This document shows positions 11,401-24,330 of a stretch of 64,000 nucleotides of DNA, one piece after another (the stretch's first letter is position 1; the number at the start of each line of letters is the position of its first letter). Origin of the DNA: Amyloporia xantha (Eukaryota > Basidiomycota > Agaricomycetes > Polyporales > Adustoporiaceae); NCBI GenBank assembly GCA_036971615.1, contig JAYKKR010000005.1:1240001-1304000 (forward strand). Reading direction: 5' to 3'. A program made the position numbers and the translations under genes. Below the pieces are notes generated by a model that had not been told where the DNA came from, ran no database searches, and saw only the letters and a list, made by a program, of their open reading frames with translations.

Positions 11401-13443
11401 CGGGCATGCTCACGGGTACGTCCGTCATCCCTGTCGGGAATTAGTGACGGCTCTGATGTTGAAGCGCTGGAGCGATGCTGCACGCGCAGGCGGTCTGCAT
11501 CGCGCGAAGCCGAAGGCGAAGCATTGTTCATTAACACGGGAGCGCTCCCGTTCCTCATGGCCGGGCTTCGCGGCCCGTACTTCAGAGACGACAAGCGCGG
11601 TGGCGGAATGCCAGCCGAACCTGACCGCGACCTGAGAGGAGTGTGAACCTCACCGGATACTGGACGAGGAGAGCCCAAAAGCCCTTCATTCCTCGTCGAC
11701 ATGGAAGCCTCAACAGCTGACGATTGAGACGAAGCTGCGATGGCCTCGGCAGGCTGTAAAGTCAGCCTTGGTGGGGGAAGCTGTGTAGGTGCTGACGATG
11801 CAGGCTTCAGTAGCGGCCGTACCGTTGCGTTCTGCGTCGCGGTACCGTCGCTACGGGCACGGAGGGCAGCAAGCGCTGGGCGTCTCGAAGGTGTACTAGG
11901 GTCACGAAGATCGAGCGGCCCAGAGGATATAGGGTCTAGCTGTGACAACTCCCCACGGAAGTCAGACATGATCCCGCTCAACGTTGTATCCCAGCCAAGA
12001 GTACCGTCCGGTCTTCGTCCCTCCGTCGAAACACGCCCCGGAGTAGATGGCCCCGCTGCCATGGCCTTTTTCAGATCCGCATCGCTCACGCTCATGCTTC
12101 TACGCTTGCTCCGACTTGGGATTTTGATGTGCTTGGAATTCGACGGATGGCGCGTAACTGTTGTTGTTGGTGATGGCGAACGTGACCGGTCGAAGGACTT
12201 ATTCACCAAAACCAATGACTGGTCATCAATATCTGATTGCTGTGCACTGCTCGGCGCGGATGGCAGTACTTTGTTCATGTCAGATGGGCTAGCTGCACCA
12301 CCAAAAACATCCATAGCGTCGGGGCGCGAGGACGTACATTGCTGCTTGTGTTTCGGAGGAATGGGTGGCACTGGGGGTGTGAAGGCGTCTAAAAGAGGGG
12401 TATTCGGATAGGACGCAACAGACGTCGTAGATGGTGAAGAAGTAATCGTTCTCTGTGGGAAATGAGAAACGGCCAGTTAATTATATCAGCCAGTGCCTAC
12501 GTAGATGCTCAAATGGCCTCCTCACAGATCGCTCGCGCGTGCTCGACTGGCCCAGCATTTTCCCTAGGAATGCAGACGTCTTGGCTCGCACTGACGACTT
12601 AGCAGTCTATTTGGATTTCAAAGCCAAGTCAGACAGACTAGACGGCAGACAAGGCGTGAGTGGTATCACCTTCGCGGGACCCAACGTTCGGGGACTCGTC
12701 CATACCCAGTCTGGACTCGTTCCACCACCATCCGCCTCGATACCAGTCCACGGACTTAACTTCGACTTGCCTTTGGGTGCCGGTGTCCCTTGTGGGGAAT
12801 TCGCAGGTGAGGAAATGGAAGTAGACGACCGTTGCCTTATAGTACCCTTCGACGTATCAGGACGATTCGGGGTGAGAGAAGAGTCGGACGCCTTCGATCC
12901 ATCTTTGTTCCCAGAGGCATTCTGTGCCTTGGCTTTTCGCAGGAGTGTGGCAAGGTCGGGGCTACTCGCTGTGCCGGGCGAGCGATACATGGATCTCCGC
13001 TTGGTCTGGTAGTCGGGGCTATCATTAGATGATGGCGCCTGCAGCATAGATGTGCGCGTATTAGACGGGCCCGCGCGTGGGCTGGTAATGGGCGAAGGCG
13101 TTGGAGGCACTATGGTGGGAGTGGCGGGCTGCAAACCGCTATATGGTTTCTGGGGCGACGGCGAAGAGAAGGATATGGACGCGTTAGACAGATCCGCACC
13201 AAAAGCGTCGACGTCAGGACCTTCTCTGAGCTGGACGGTTCCTCCGGCTCGCAAGGCCTGCTCGAAGTCTAGGTCAGTGCGGGAGGTACGTCGTTGGATG
13301 GAGGCATTGAAGTCGTTAGAGCCGATAGGATGAAGGGTATTCGGGAATGATGACGGCGGCGCAGGAGACCGGGGAGACGGTTGTCGGAAAAGGGACGCCA
13401 GGATGCCGACTTTGCGCGGTGTAGACACGGGAGACTGGAGCAA
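8483..13443 (-). CDS. PH-Sec7 domain Arf guanine nucleotide exchange factor (Syt1-like); 5' end uncertain
   Basis: Large GEF expected to load GTP on Arf GTPases at Golgi or plasma membranes. About 750 low-complexity Ser/Pro/Arg-rich residues come first. The Sec7 domain follows over several short exons (about 11.2-10.6 kb): EFLSKDKIAEWLGGQGLIN, MDFFDFSNLRLDLAFR, QQVDRILEEFARRYFDCNP, YSILLLNTDLHVADL. Next is a PH domain (KEGMLCRKQYW..WMDVFVVIQRGELSMF, exon about 9553-9910; continuing ..MVLTLSHGGVYFFQAGTEE.., exon about 8940-9480). A basic/coiled-coil C-terminus ends at 8483. An intron at 12607-12669 removes an in-frame TAG. The first in-frame exon opens after a TGA at 13447-13449 without a nearby ATG, so a short upstream coding exon is likely missing. 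Family assignment is firm; orthology to yeast Syt1 is inferred from the Sec7-PH order. Confidence 0.85.
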
Positions 13444-13886
13444 GTCTCATGCAAAGTCTCAGCCAGAAGATCCAGCTGCGACCCGACATGCGCTGTAACT
13501 CTGATCTCGCTCTGCACGTGACCCGTGTTTGACATCCACACTAACACTAAGTAGATTACAACACATCGTTTCAAGTCGACTTTTTAGCACATCTCGGTCG
13601 TACCGAACCTGGTTTCTGACCGCATACCTAGAATGCAATACATGTTTCGTGAGTCGCATCAAAGAACACTGGTAAAAAGCTGTTAGGACAATAATCTATG
13701 TAATCTAATCGTACACGGCATACCCTCATGACAAGCAAATTCGTGAACAACATGTGCAGGGAATCGAAAATCAGAGCTCGGAGCAAGCCGCTACAAGATC
13801 TAAGCAAAGGATACAGCATATAGATCATCTCACAAACAACAAAAAGCGTATAAGTACGGGTGACAGCTGTCAATATACAGAAGCAC
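13444..13886. other. Intergenic between Arf-GEF start and GATA factor stop
   Basis: Contains the 5' region of the Arf-GEF, including its probable unplaced first exon between about 13,450 and 13,650, and the 3' UTR of the GATA gene. No other gene seen. Confidence 0.5.
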
Positions 13887-16800
13887 TTATGGACCAACGC
13901 TGTCATCGCCCCCCTTGCGGTTGGACGACGACTGCATGGGAATACTTGTGGAAGTCCGTCTTTGGCGTTTCATAGACATATTGCCACCAGAACCCACATT
14001 CATTCGATTCGTTGGAGACAGCCGTGCACCATGGAGACCAGTCGGCATCGAGCTCGTCGTCGCAGCCCTCGGCCGGGTCGCAGATGGAGTAATCTTGGCC
14101 AGTGCGGACGCATTCTTGCGAGACGCACTATGCGGCGTACCCGACGCCCGATTACTGTGAGTGCGAAACCTGTCAATTGACTTGTCGAAAAGAGCAAGAC
14201 GAAAAAGACAGACCGTTTCTTGATCACGTCTGTCTTCAGCGACAGTGGCCGAACAACACCATGCAATTTCTGTGAACCCGGCATATCAGCAGTGGAAATC
14301 ATTGATCCGCAGCAGCTACTTACGTAGAAAAGCCCACAAGCGTTGCCTGCGTGTGGAGAATAATTGATAAGAACGCGCACAAGAACAAACGACATCATCA
14401 CATACATAGGGGTTGGCCCTCGGGGTCTCTCCGCCAAAGAGGCGTATTCGTCGTTTGGCAGTTAGTGCAGACAGTCGGGTTCTGGTCACCGTCATCGCTT
14501 ACGCCTCTCCCGGACGCAGGAACTTCGGGCCTGAGGGAAAGCGCATCAGACACGATCGAACTCATATCCTACATCTATAATACACTCACGTTTTCCGGTG
14601 CGAACCGCCCGCACGGCCATCCTGCGAAACGCGCTTGGTCGACACAGCCTTGCGAGGTGGATTCCTGGAGCTGACGCCGTTCTCAGTAGACGGAGGTGTC
14701 GACGCGTTCGAGGTGTTATAGGGCTCCGGCGACGCGTTCGAGCTAGCTCCGTTTCCCCACCCGTCACTCGAGGGACTAGGATGAAAGCTCTGGAAAGTGC
14801 CGTCTTGGTGGTCCACCGGAAGAATATGGTGCGGGTCGACGTGTGTGTAGGGCCCTATACCCGGTCCGCCATCGAGGCCGGGATACATCATACCGACAAG
14901 ATGGTTATAATCCAAAGACGGTTCCTCCATCCCAAGGTTCGTGACATTCAGCTGGGCGTAGCCCTCCGCGACTGCAGCAGAGGCCGCCGCGGCCGCGGCA
15001 GACAGGCCTTCATTGCCATGCCCAACACTCGGAGAGAAATTCCCGTTAAGGGTGGAGCGTAGCGTATCGTGAAACACCGCTTCCGAAGACCGGAGGTCCT
15101 TCGACGAGGATAACGACGAGGAAAGATTGGGTGGCGGTAGACTATTTGTCGCCGCGGATAAATCAAAGAAGGAATCGTATGAGGGGAAGGTGAAATTAAA
15201 TGATGAGGAAGGGAATGGACTGCCTCGTCTGAATTGCTCCGAATCTTGCGTATCGCCATGGTCTGGCGGTGAGACCCCAGGAAGGTCTCCGCGCAGCATA
15301 CCGTCCGCGTGTGGTGCATCAGCGCGCCGCTTAGTTCCAATAAGAGACTCAGGGGACAAGGGTTTCCCGTTAACTTGATGGCGTCCACTCACCCCTGTAA
15401 AAATGCCTTCGCGAGCCACTGTATGGTCGAAACTTGTCTTCCGGACGTGCTTAGGAAATTGACGCTGCTCGGGCGACACAGCCGCCGACGCGGACATTCT
15501 GGGTAGCCCGTGCAAACCAAATGAGGGGAGGGAAGTTGGATGGCTGGTAGGACTGCTCAAAGCAGAAAACGACTCCACAGGACCGAGTGATCCATCGCCG
15601 GACTCGGGGACAGCGGACAAACCCAATCGGGGACTTCGACGGCCTGAGATGGAAGATGCACCAGGAATGGGTATGCTGGGGGACGAAGAAAGTCCCTTCG
15701 GAGGTGTAGAGGACGGGAATTTTACCTGACTATGATGGTCAGATAGAATTCCTGGCATGGGCGGTCTTGACCGCGAACGACTCGCTGGTCGCCAATCCAT
15801 CGGTGCTCGAGACCGGGACCTACTAATAGCTCGCCAATCCATTGTCACTTCACTGTATTATTCGTTAGATATGCGATGCGCCAGCCCGGAACAAGGAACC
15901 CACTCGTTGTCATCCAAGTCGTCTTGATTAGTTCCATCGAACCCGACCACTTTGACTTTCGCCTTTCCCTTGTCGATGGTCCTGCCTCTCTCCGTCGGCT
16001 CCTCCTTAACTTTGACGCCGGAAGACTCTCCGGACTCAACAGCTTGATCTTGTCCTTCGGCGGTTAGCTCTTCCAGTTTGAACCTCTCCTCGTCTTCCTT
16101 CCTCTTCTTTAAAGCAAGAGCCATCATACGCCACGTGATGTTTTCCATCCGCTGAGCATGAGGTAAGGTAGCCTTCGTGCGAGCGTACATCTTCCATACC
16201 TGGGTCGCAAGAGGATCTTCCTTCGCCAATTTCTCAGGATCTGCGTCTCCCGTTGCGAGCTCGATTGATTGAAGATCGGGAGAACCAGAAAGACGTGGAG
16301 AAGGGAAACTCTGAGGAGTCTGATTCTCCAGGGGAGAATTGCGGGGGAAAAGATCATCGGAGAATAAGTCGGATAACATACGTGCTTTCGGACTGCTCGC
16401 AGAGGTCGGTGCGGTAGACTTGCTAGAATCACCGTATAGCGAAAGATTCGTGGGACTCTGTGTCGACCCCGGTAGCGAATCAGTCGCAGACCCATGACGT
16501 GAAGGCATTGAAAGCGGATTCAGAGAAGGGTAAGGCGGACCTCCAAGGGAGATAGATTGCGAAGGGACAGATGCCGGAGACATCCATAGCGACGGTGGTA
16601 ATGTCAATCCATGACGATCACTCTGGAAGGGCATATTTGGGCCAATGTCCACTGATGGCGAATGATGGGTAAAAGACGGGGAGAAATTGCCAAGATGGCC
16701 CTCACTAACGGGACCAATTGGCACGTCGTACTGGTTGCTCGAGCCAGATATATCAGAACCAGGCATTTGGTGGCTGAAGGAGCTGCGTGTAGAATGAGGA

Positions 16801-17567
16801 AGATCATGAGTGCCTGGTAGTCGATGGCTGTCATAAGTCGGCATGGTGTTCGAAATTGAAGAACCGGATGATCGTATGTTAATGGGTCCATAAGGTGGCG
16901 CACCGCTAACAGGAGACTTCCGCTTCCCATAAGGGTTATTGCCAGAGTTGCCAGAGTTGCTGCGGAAATGTAAAGGTGAACCGCGCTGCGAAGAGGAGGG
17001 CGTGGAAGCATATGGCGAAGGGCCATTCGGCCACGGCGCTGGTAAGTTCTGTCCGACGCCCGGTCGACCAATGTCTTTGGTATTCAATGGTGGGGGGACT
17101 CGAGGGTTGATCGGATAGTCATGTGGCGGACGGTGCGATCGAGTGGGTACACTGGAAGATACTGCTGAACCCGGAGGGCCTAAAACGCCAGACGCAGCGA
17201 GAGCTGCAAATGTGGAAGGATCGAGGGGTGCGGAGAACACGTTTCCCCATTCGTGGCTCGGCACAGAGGAAACAGAGCCATGCGGCCCCGAGGAATCGCC
17301 CGCATGAGGCGCAGGGGGTACCGGATGCTGGAGCATGTATCGGGCAGGCTGTGGTTGAGTGGGATTGGAGAGGGATATCTGCTGCAACCAGGGAGAAGAG
17401 TGAGAGGAGTTGGAGACAGAGGAAGGATGGGGGCTAAGCTCCAACGTTGAAGACGATGAAGCGGAATGGGGCACGACAGATGTATTTACAGTGGGTCTCT
17501 GGGGAGGGGACCAAGGACGAGGATTGCCTTCGTGTATTCCGCGGAGGGACGACGTCGGAAGTTCCAT
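13887..17567 (-). CDS. GATA zinc-finger transcription factor with DUF1752 domain (AreA/Gat1-like)
   Basis: About 1,100 residues after splicing; nuclear DNA-binding regulator. The first large exon (17567 to about 15,900) is Ser/Pro-rich and ends in the DUF1752 signature [30 protein letters not shown]1752 is found in fungal nitrogen GATA factors. A second long exon (to about 14,590) contains [14 protein letters not shown] and [14 protein letters not shown]. The zinc finger is split by introns: [19 protein letters not shown], then CNACGLFY, then [19 protein letters not shown], giving C-X2-C..C-X2-C plus the basic arm. The tail is basic and Ser-rich, with the stop at 13887. Start ATG at 17567. 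A likely role is activation of nitrogen-catabolite genes; that is family inference, since the local sequence shows no target sites. Confidence 0.9.
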
Positions 17568-18139
17568 AAGCCTCCTGCTGTATGCGGGGGATCAGAGAGG
17601 GGTGAGAACGAGGAAGGCGTGGGGGACGTACAGGGTATGAGGGCAGCGAGGAGACTAGCCCGTTGTACTCGCCGACCTGCGGGGCGAGCCTGACGGTGCT
17701 GCTTGTGAGCTAGTCGTCGGAGGGGAACGACGGCGACGGCGAGAGGAGAGCGACGAGCAGCAGAGGAAGCAGCTCGCGAGGGCACGGACCGCAGCCGGGC
17801 ATGTTAGACGACGAGACCAAATAGACCGCTCATACGCTTTTGCCGACCCTTTTTTGCTTGATTTCCCGCGATCAAAATATTCCGCCCACTTGCCGCACCT
17901 TTCTGCCTTTCCCTTTCAGGTCCTTGTTTTTCTCAGGCAAAATCGTCCTCTCCTCCAGTTCCTGACCGTCGGCAGCAGCGGTCGACACCAACGTCGTCTC
18001 AGTGCAAGCCATCTGCGAGTCTCCGTGCAGCTGTCGGCCTCGTGGTCCTCGTCTTACTCTTTCGGGCGCACTCAAAATCACACCGAGTAATCAAGGTCTG
18101 CAGCGCTGCGTCACAGGGGAAATTGAATATTCGTAGGTA
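17568..18139. other. 5' flank of the GATA gene
   Basis: Promoter and probable long 5' UTR of the minus-strand GATA gene, with purine-rich and pyrimidine-rich tracts. No coding signal recognised. Confidence 0.5.
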
Positions 18140-21100
18140 ATGCAGACAAATTTCACATGGCGGCATTCCCTAGGAACTCCGCTTCCGGCCACTTTGCATT
18201 TCTCCTCAACCGTTCACAACCTCTTGTCGATGGCCGCATGCGTGTTTCAATTCCCCTCCGACGGCTTGGCCGACCCTCCGTGCAATGTCGTCCACGCTGC
18301 ACTCACACAGGTATGTCATTCATCCTGGTCTTCCGCCCTCAAGCCCAGGCTCGTTATATGTCTTATGCGGCGCCGGCATCCCATCAAGATCTACTCACCA
18401 GCGCCCACCATTGCCGGCATCTGTCGTCGCATCCTCGGGGTAGGCGTCAACCGTATGCATTTGTACACAGTCTGTCTAAGGACAATGCGAGCCTGCACTA
18501 GTTCGGCATTCCATCTGTATTCAATACAACCACACACGCCGATGCCCGGAACCACGGGTTTCGAATCCCACCACTGTTAACTGTTCACATGGTGTGCTAT
18601 TGTACCAAATGCTCTGGCGCCCAGCCCTGGGCTCTCGTTTTGCGAACCACCTCGAAGCACGCTATTCTGACATCCTCACTGGCTTACTCGGGCACACGAG
18701 GCACGCCGCCCTCCTCTTGGGATGTTCTGTCCGCTATTCTCCTTTCAGCGGTGCGAATCATCTCTGGCACTCCTCCTGCTCCTTGCATACTCCAGCGCAA
18801 GCATGTTCTGCCCAGATCTCGCCGCCCATCGTGCGCGTGATGCATCTCTCGACTCTGAGATCTCACTTCTGGTGACTTGTGCTGGCTTGCTCCACTGCCG
18901 AAGGCTTGGCATCTTTTCACAGCGCACCAGAAATATCGTACGCAGCATGCCCTTCCTCCACCCGTCCTCCACTTCGTGGTGCCCGATGGGCGGCAGCGAT
19001 CAATGTCATTGCTCATTCAGGCACGCCCTAGCCCAATAGCATTCTCCCAAATGCACCGGCAACCAGCAGTCCGGTTCCGAACTACCGCGGCATCGCTCCT
19101 GTTTCTAGAACACATCCATCACAGGTCCGCGAATTCGTCAACGCGAGGATGCAGGATTCATTTTTCGTACGTAGCGGGCGGGCGTTCCTTGATGGTCTCA
19201 GGATTTGTGATCTGACTGAATGCGCTGGAGCGACTTGACTATGTGTCAGCTCTCCCATCTAAATGAATCATGATGTCGTGGACAGTGCGTGGAGGGATCC
19301 CCTACACCGGACAGGACCTAACCGATGCATGGTAAGTAACATCTCATTTCGGAGTTTGTCGCATGGAGATTCTGACGCCCGACGTCGAAACGGCTCAGTA
19401 AGCTGCCTTCTTCTCCGGCATACTGCTATTGAGTTCCGTCGCCGCCGTTCAGTCTAAGCTCGAAACAGCATAGCTTCCGGAATGTGATTCTTGATCACAT
19501 CCACAGCAATCCACCTGCGCGTGCTCATCTTCTCAGTCCTTGGTAATACGCAGAGGAGAGGCCTAGGGAGGCAGGTACATACATGCTTTCGCATCTGGGC
19601 CTTCGCGGTCTTCTATTGTTCCGCTGTTTCGTCATGTTCCAGACACTTTCCACCCTTCGGCATGCGAAGGCGTCGCTGCGTTGCGAAGACCCCTCCTTCG
19701 ATCACTGCCAATATGCCCCATTGACAGCGTCCTCCACCTCATCGCCGTCAAGTACATCCCATGATCGCTCGCATGCCTGTGTGACCTAACTCGTGGGTGT
19801 ATCTGTCCACTGGGTCGGGGTACGACCGAAGTGGCTGAGAATGGCTGGGTACAAATATCTTCGGCGTCTCCCGATTTTGGTAACAGGGATCTGAAGGAGC
19901 GGGACTCGTCGATTCTCATTCGTTTCGGTCGTGCACGTTCCCACATACAAGTGGTTCTCTTCGCGGTGCTTAGGACGCCACAGGACGACTTCGATCCTTC
20001 TCGTTCTTTGTACAGGTGGACCAGCGGTACACGCGATCCGACAATTGCGAAAACCTTCTGTGCCCCCGTTCCTGACCTGTAGCCCCAAGTGCCACCCTCG
20101 GATTTCCGAATCCCTGGCCAGTGCAAATTCTATAGTACAGCGAATCTGGTTGGACGCACGGCGTACATTACCATCTGGCACAAGGGAGGTCTCTGCCTGC
20201 ATGATGTATCTCATCTTAGTCCCACTGGTACCCCATTTGGTATGGTTTTGCTCACGCCATGAGTTCCAGACGGAACGATTCACGAACTATTTCACAAATT
20301 CTTACTTCTGCAAGATCCGTGACTGCGCTAGATCGTGGGCCTTCATCTCATCATGATCAGTGACGCCGCCCGCCCCGTACATACCTGTGGTTTCCACTTT
20401 TGATAGTCGACTTCGGGCACTGCAGCGCGACGACGCAAGTACTAAAGAATGCCAAGCTAATTGACATCGATTCCGTGTTGCATGGAGACTCGTATTGAGA
20501 ACGCCGTTATGTTACTGTCAGTGCTACGTAAACGTCTGCTGGTCAATATTCGGAGTGTTCTCTTGAAGTGCCATACCAACGGGGGTTTTGAGAGTGTGCC
20601 GCTCCATTGTATGTAGGATCGTGACGATGGTGGCTTTTGTGCATTCAGCACACGGTTTGACATGTGATTCGGCTAGTCGTGAATGAGACAACAGTTGATT
20701 TGCTTCGTGGTCTTTGGGTTTGGCTCCGAGACGGGGCTTGTAAAACACAACGAGACGATGATATGTTTAGTCCACCTAACATGTCATCACGACGGGCGGC
20801 ATCTGATTAGCGTGATTGACTGAACTCACTCACACTGGGCGTGCATCTACCTGAACTGACGCGGGGCCCGTTATAAGTGACGGTGTTGTTGCTTGAGAGT
20901 TCTCTCCTGTTCACGACGAAATGATGATGTCTTTCAAAGTTTATCACTTGTCATTCGTACCGCCGATAGAGACATCGCTGTAGAACAATGCAATTTCGAT
21001 TGAAGGTATCCAAGCTGAACACCCGGGCCGAATGCCCCGTGAGCGGTTCGGGTGGTACCAGCGTGTCTCGTGTGAGAGCTCATCGTCTATTCTGCTGGAC

Positions 21101-22694
21101 CATGACACAATCGTCTGAACATGACAGCCCGAGTTTACTTGCATTTAGACCGATCTTGTGTCTCCAGCGTTTTGTGGCACCTTTGATCCTAGCCGCTACG
21201 TTCGACGAAACGCTTGATAAGTTTGTGTGAGATGATGCATCCATCAAACGCGATCTTCTTCGAGGACCTTAGGGAAAAACTCCGGCGAACGTTCGTACAT
21301 TTAAGTTCAGGCCCAACCTAAACGGACGTGTCATGAGACGTAAGATACGAAGAGCAGGAGACGGACTCACTAGTGGACTGTCCCCGATCACCTCACAGCC
21401 TCATTCTTCCGACTGTGTAGGAGCTATAGGACGCGGCGCAGTATGTACGTTCGTCCAAATCAAATTCTGTCGGATCACGACACCTTAGAATAATGCCGTC
21501 CGATGTCGCCGGTGAATGATCAATGGCGCACTAGCATGAGGGATGACCACATGAACGCAAACATTGTGGAACTTGAGAAATGTAAACGTACTTACCTGGG
21601 GGTGATCGTGCGTATGATTCGGATGCATTTGGAGATGTGGATGGTACCGCATGTCTCCAAGCGACCCATGCCAGCGGTCATACCAGTATTCAACGGTGTG
21701 TCGAACAAATACCGCTTGGTAGATGGGCCTGCCTCTCACCGCAGCTGACGGGCCGAATGCTGTGACGTTCCTTGAGGATCGTTAACCGATCGCAAACTCC
21801 GCTATGGGAGGGCCCTAATACATGACGCAGAATTCGGGCTTCATCAAGCTAGAACCCAGACATCAAGACGGGGAATATCACCAGGGTCGGGAATGCCGGA
21901 CAGCCACCATATGCAACACGGCCATGACATCGCATGTAAGAGCTAGTGTTAGCAACTTCGTCTCTCAGGACAGACGCGTGCATGCGGTCAGTACATGATG
22001 TATATATATACCTTACCTCTCATGCGTGAATCCGAAGCCTTGACTTGGAGATGGGACTAGCATAACCGCCCGATTCGCTGAACTATGGACCAATTCCCCC
22101 GCGTTTGGCTCGGCACGTCCAAGAACAGTAAGCATGACCAAAAGGACGTATGCAATTCCATCTATTCTGGCCGCTGCATTGTATTGTGCCTCCTGATTCG
22201 TGAACATGAGGCTCAAGAGATGACGGCCACCGTGTTGCTTATGCCAGATTCCATCAGACAACGCGCCCAAGTGTGCTTTCGAAGGGCATAAGCTAGAATT
22301 ATGATTCATGTACGCCAAAGACGGTGCACTGAACCTGAGAATTAAATCATGGTGCGGGGGACGTGAGAGTTACTGGTGTGCGAGGTCTCTGCGGAGGCGC
22401 CTTGGAAGGGTGCACAATTACAAACAAGTAATAAAATTCCACGTTTTAGTCATCACTGGCATATTTGTCAATTTACCCAATTCGTGCATTCGTCGATAAT
22501 GACCAACCTCATCCTGGCCATGTGAGAAAAGAGGATAGAAGGTTGGTTTAAAGAATGTCTCAATTTATTAACGATTGGTACATGGAAGTATTTGGTGTAA
22601 TTAATTTGGACATAATCTCGTGTATGTATTCGTCAATATTTATGGTATGTGTTTCTCGAGAGATCGATTCAGTGTTTGAAAAGAATAAAGATGT
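18140..22694. other. Long gene-poor stretch (about 4.6 kb)
   Basis: No open frame here matches a family I know, and none strings together into a convincing spliced gene. The plus strand of 18.1-19.8 kb is pyrimidine-rich with Pro/Ser/Arg-rich overlapping frames. The minus strand of 21.5-22.3 kb has a frame with one possible membrane segment (GIAYVLLVMLTVLG) ending at a good splice donor, followed by a His-rich piece (HPHLQMHPNHTHDHPQ). That could be a decayed or lineage-specific membrane protein. I saw no terminal repeats bounding the region. It may hold relics, non-coding RNA or a fast-evolving gene. Confidence 0.5.
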
Positions 22695-24229
22695 TTATGC
22701 AAGAGTTGCGAAGCCGACTGTGTTCTTGTCGAATGAGAAGACAGAGTACACGTTCTTCATGAAACTGTCTCCAAGGAGCCAGACATTGTTTCCCAACCCA
22801 AGGTTGCCGCCAGCCAGCGCACCAACACACTGGCCCGAGCCAGCGTAAGTCATGCCCAGGTTGATGCTGAGGCACGCCATGTCAGTGTCACAGGTATGCA
22901 AGAATACTTGGACAAGCCGACTCACTTCGCGGCAGAAATTGACCAGTTGTTGCCTCCCCAGTTGAATGAAATCTTGGGCACGGCGTTGCAGGGGAATGAA
23001 TAAAATCCGTTCGCCGAATCGTACACTTTGGAACCTGGTACCGATGCGTAGAGCGTTTTCACTGCGCTGGCAGGACCGTACATAATGGTAGTTCCGGAGT
23101 CAATGATCTGCGGTCAGATATGTCAACAATAAATTCGTCTTAATTTCCATGAATTTCGAGGCTTACGGTGGCGAAGTTAGACACGACGGTCTTAGTACCG
23201 ACAAGGGCCTTGGCTCCGGCGATCTCCCAGTAGCCAGGGCCAGTGACGGAGTGGGCCTCAATCGAGCCTTTGTAAAGAGAGGTGTCGGTGCCGCCAAGGT
23301 ACAATTCAGAGCCCGAAGACGCGAGCTTCATCGCAAAGACTCCGCTCTTGACAGCGCCCTGCGACTTCGCCGTGTTGAAGTACGGGCTCTGTTGCAGGTT
23401 GGAGATGGCCGGGTAGGCAAGACCCAGAATACCATCTTCAGGGTCTGAGGCGAATGAACTCGAGAGGGTGGTGACGGGCGAGAAATATTGCTTCGTCACT
23501 TTGATGCCAGCGACGTTCACTATAACCAATATTCAGCATCTGAAAGTCGCAAAATATGAAAGCCAATGACTGACCTGTATCAGTGTAGATCGGTCCCGAC
23601 ACGGTGGACCCGTCGCCGTACAAGATGGAGAAATTGCCAGACTTCAGTGCATCAGTCGAGGACTTTGCCGCCGAATACTGAGCCTTGTTTGTGCACGTAG
23701 AGCTGGTGCAGTTGATAGACGGAACCCACAAGTCGGACGACCCAGTGTCGAAGTCGATAAGGAAAGTCTGACCGGGAGTTCCAATCGTAATGTCACCCGC
23801 CCATTCTAGATCGCCATCTTCGTCAATAGTGGGCTCCTTCTGACGCTTCTGGTGACCTTGATAGGTCCGAACAGGCAAGATCTCAGCACCCTGCGTGACG
23901 TTTCAGCTACGTCAATAGGACCTCGTCAATGAATGAACCCACCTCGTTGAAAGCGTCGACGCCCTTGTTACGTTGAAGATTGACCAAGTTCTGACGATGT
24001 TTACTGGCAGCCAGCTTAGGACCGTTGGCTGCAGATGAAATTAACAAAGGGCTCACTTGTGTGTGCGAACTAGTTGCTGGATAGCTCCTTCATGGTCGAA
24101 GGTGCCATCTGCTCTGGTCAAGTTGCTTCGCTTCTTCATAGCGACTCTTTGACCACCCTCCTGGACGATAGGGGTCGCAGAGCTAATAAGCGCAAGAGCG
24201 ACTGTGATGAGAGTTGCTTTGCAGAACAT
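22695..24229 (-). CDS. Secreted aspartic protease (pepsin family A1)
   Basis: 418-residue preproenzyme. Exons: 24229-24057, 24003-23943, 23890-23575, 23519-23167, 23107-22926, 22866-22695; the sum is a multiple of three. It has a signal peptide (MFCKATLITVALALISSATP) and a basic propeptide with a KKR site. The mature bilobed protease carries the two catalytic aspartates in DFDTGSSDLWVP and IIDSGTT. The flap tyrosine is seen in ILYGDGS, and the C-lobe ends in WLLGDSFMKNVYSVF. Disulfide cysteines follow the pepsin pattern (INCTSSTC). It resembles polyporopepsin-type enzymes of wood-decay fungi. It would act outside the cell or in the vacuole at acid pH; secretion is inferred from the signal peptide. 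The gene is flanked by gene-poor DNA on both sides. Confidence 0.94.
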
Positions 24230-24316
24230 AGTGATATCAGATATAAGTGAATGGGAATGAGTGATAAATGAGATGATGCGATGAGATGGTGAATGAACTT
24301 TGCAGCAATTCAGACG

Positions 24317-24330
24317 CACTATTTATGCAA
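24317..24330 (-). promoter_or_regulatory. Probable TATA element of the aspartic protease gene
   Basis: TTGCATAAATAGTG on the minus strand, about 90-100 bp before the ATG at 24229. Position and sequence suit a TATA box. There is no experimental support. Confidence 0.45.

Noticed and set aside
11740..12411. 223-codon plus-strand frame
   Set aside because: Antisense to a low-complexity exon of the Arf-GEF; no conserved feature.
18540..18575. GGTTTCGAATCCC, resembling a tRNA B box
   Set aside because: No A box or foldable acceptor and anticodon arms at the right distance upstream on either strand.
18589..18840. Frame starting MVCYCTKCSGAQP, reminiscent of the Cys start of some basidiomycete transposases
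   Set aside because: Only a few residues match the idea. No catalytic domain or terminal repeats follow.
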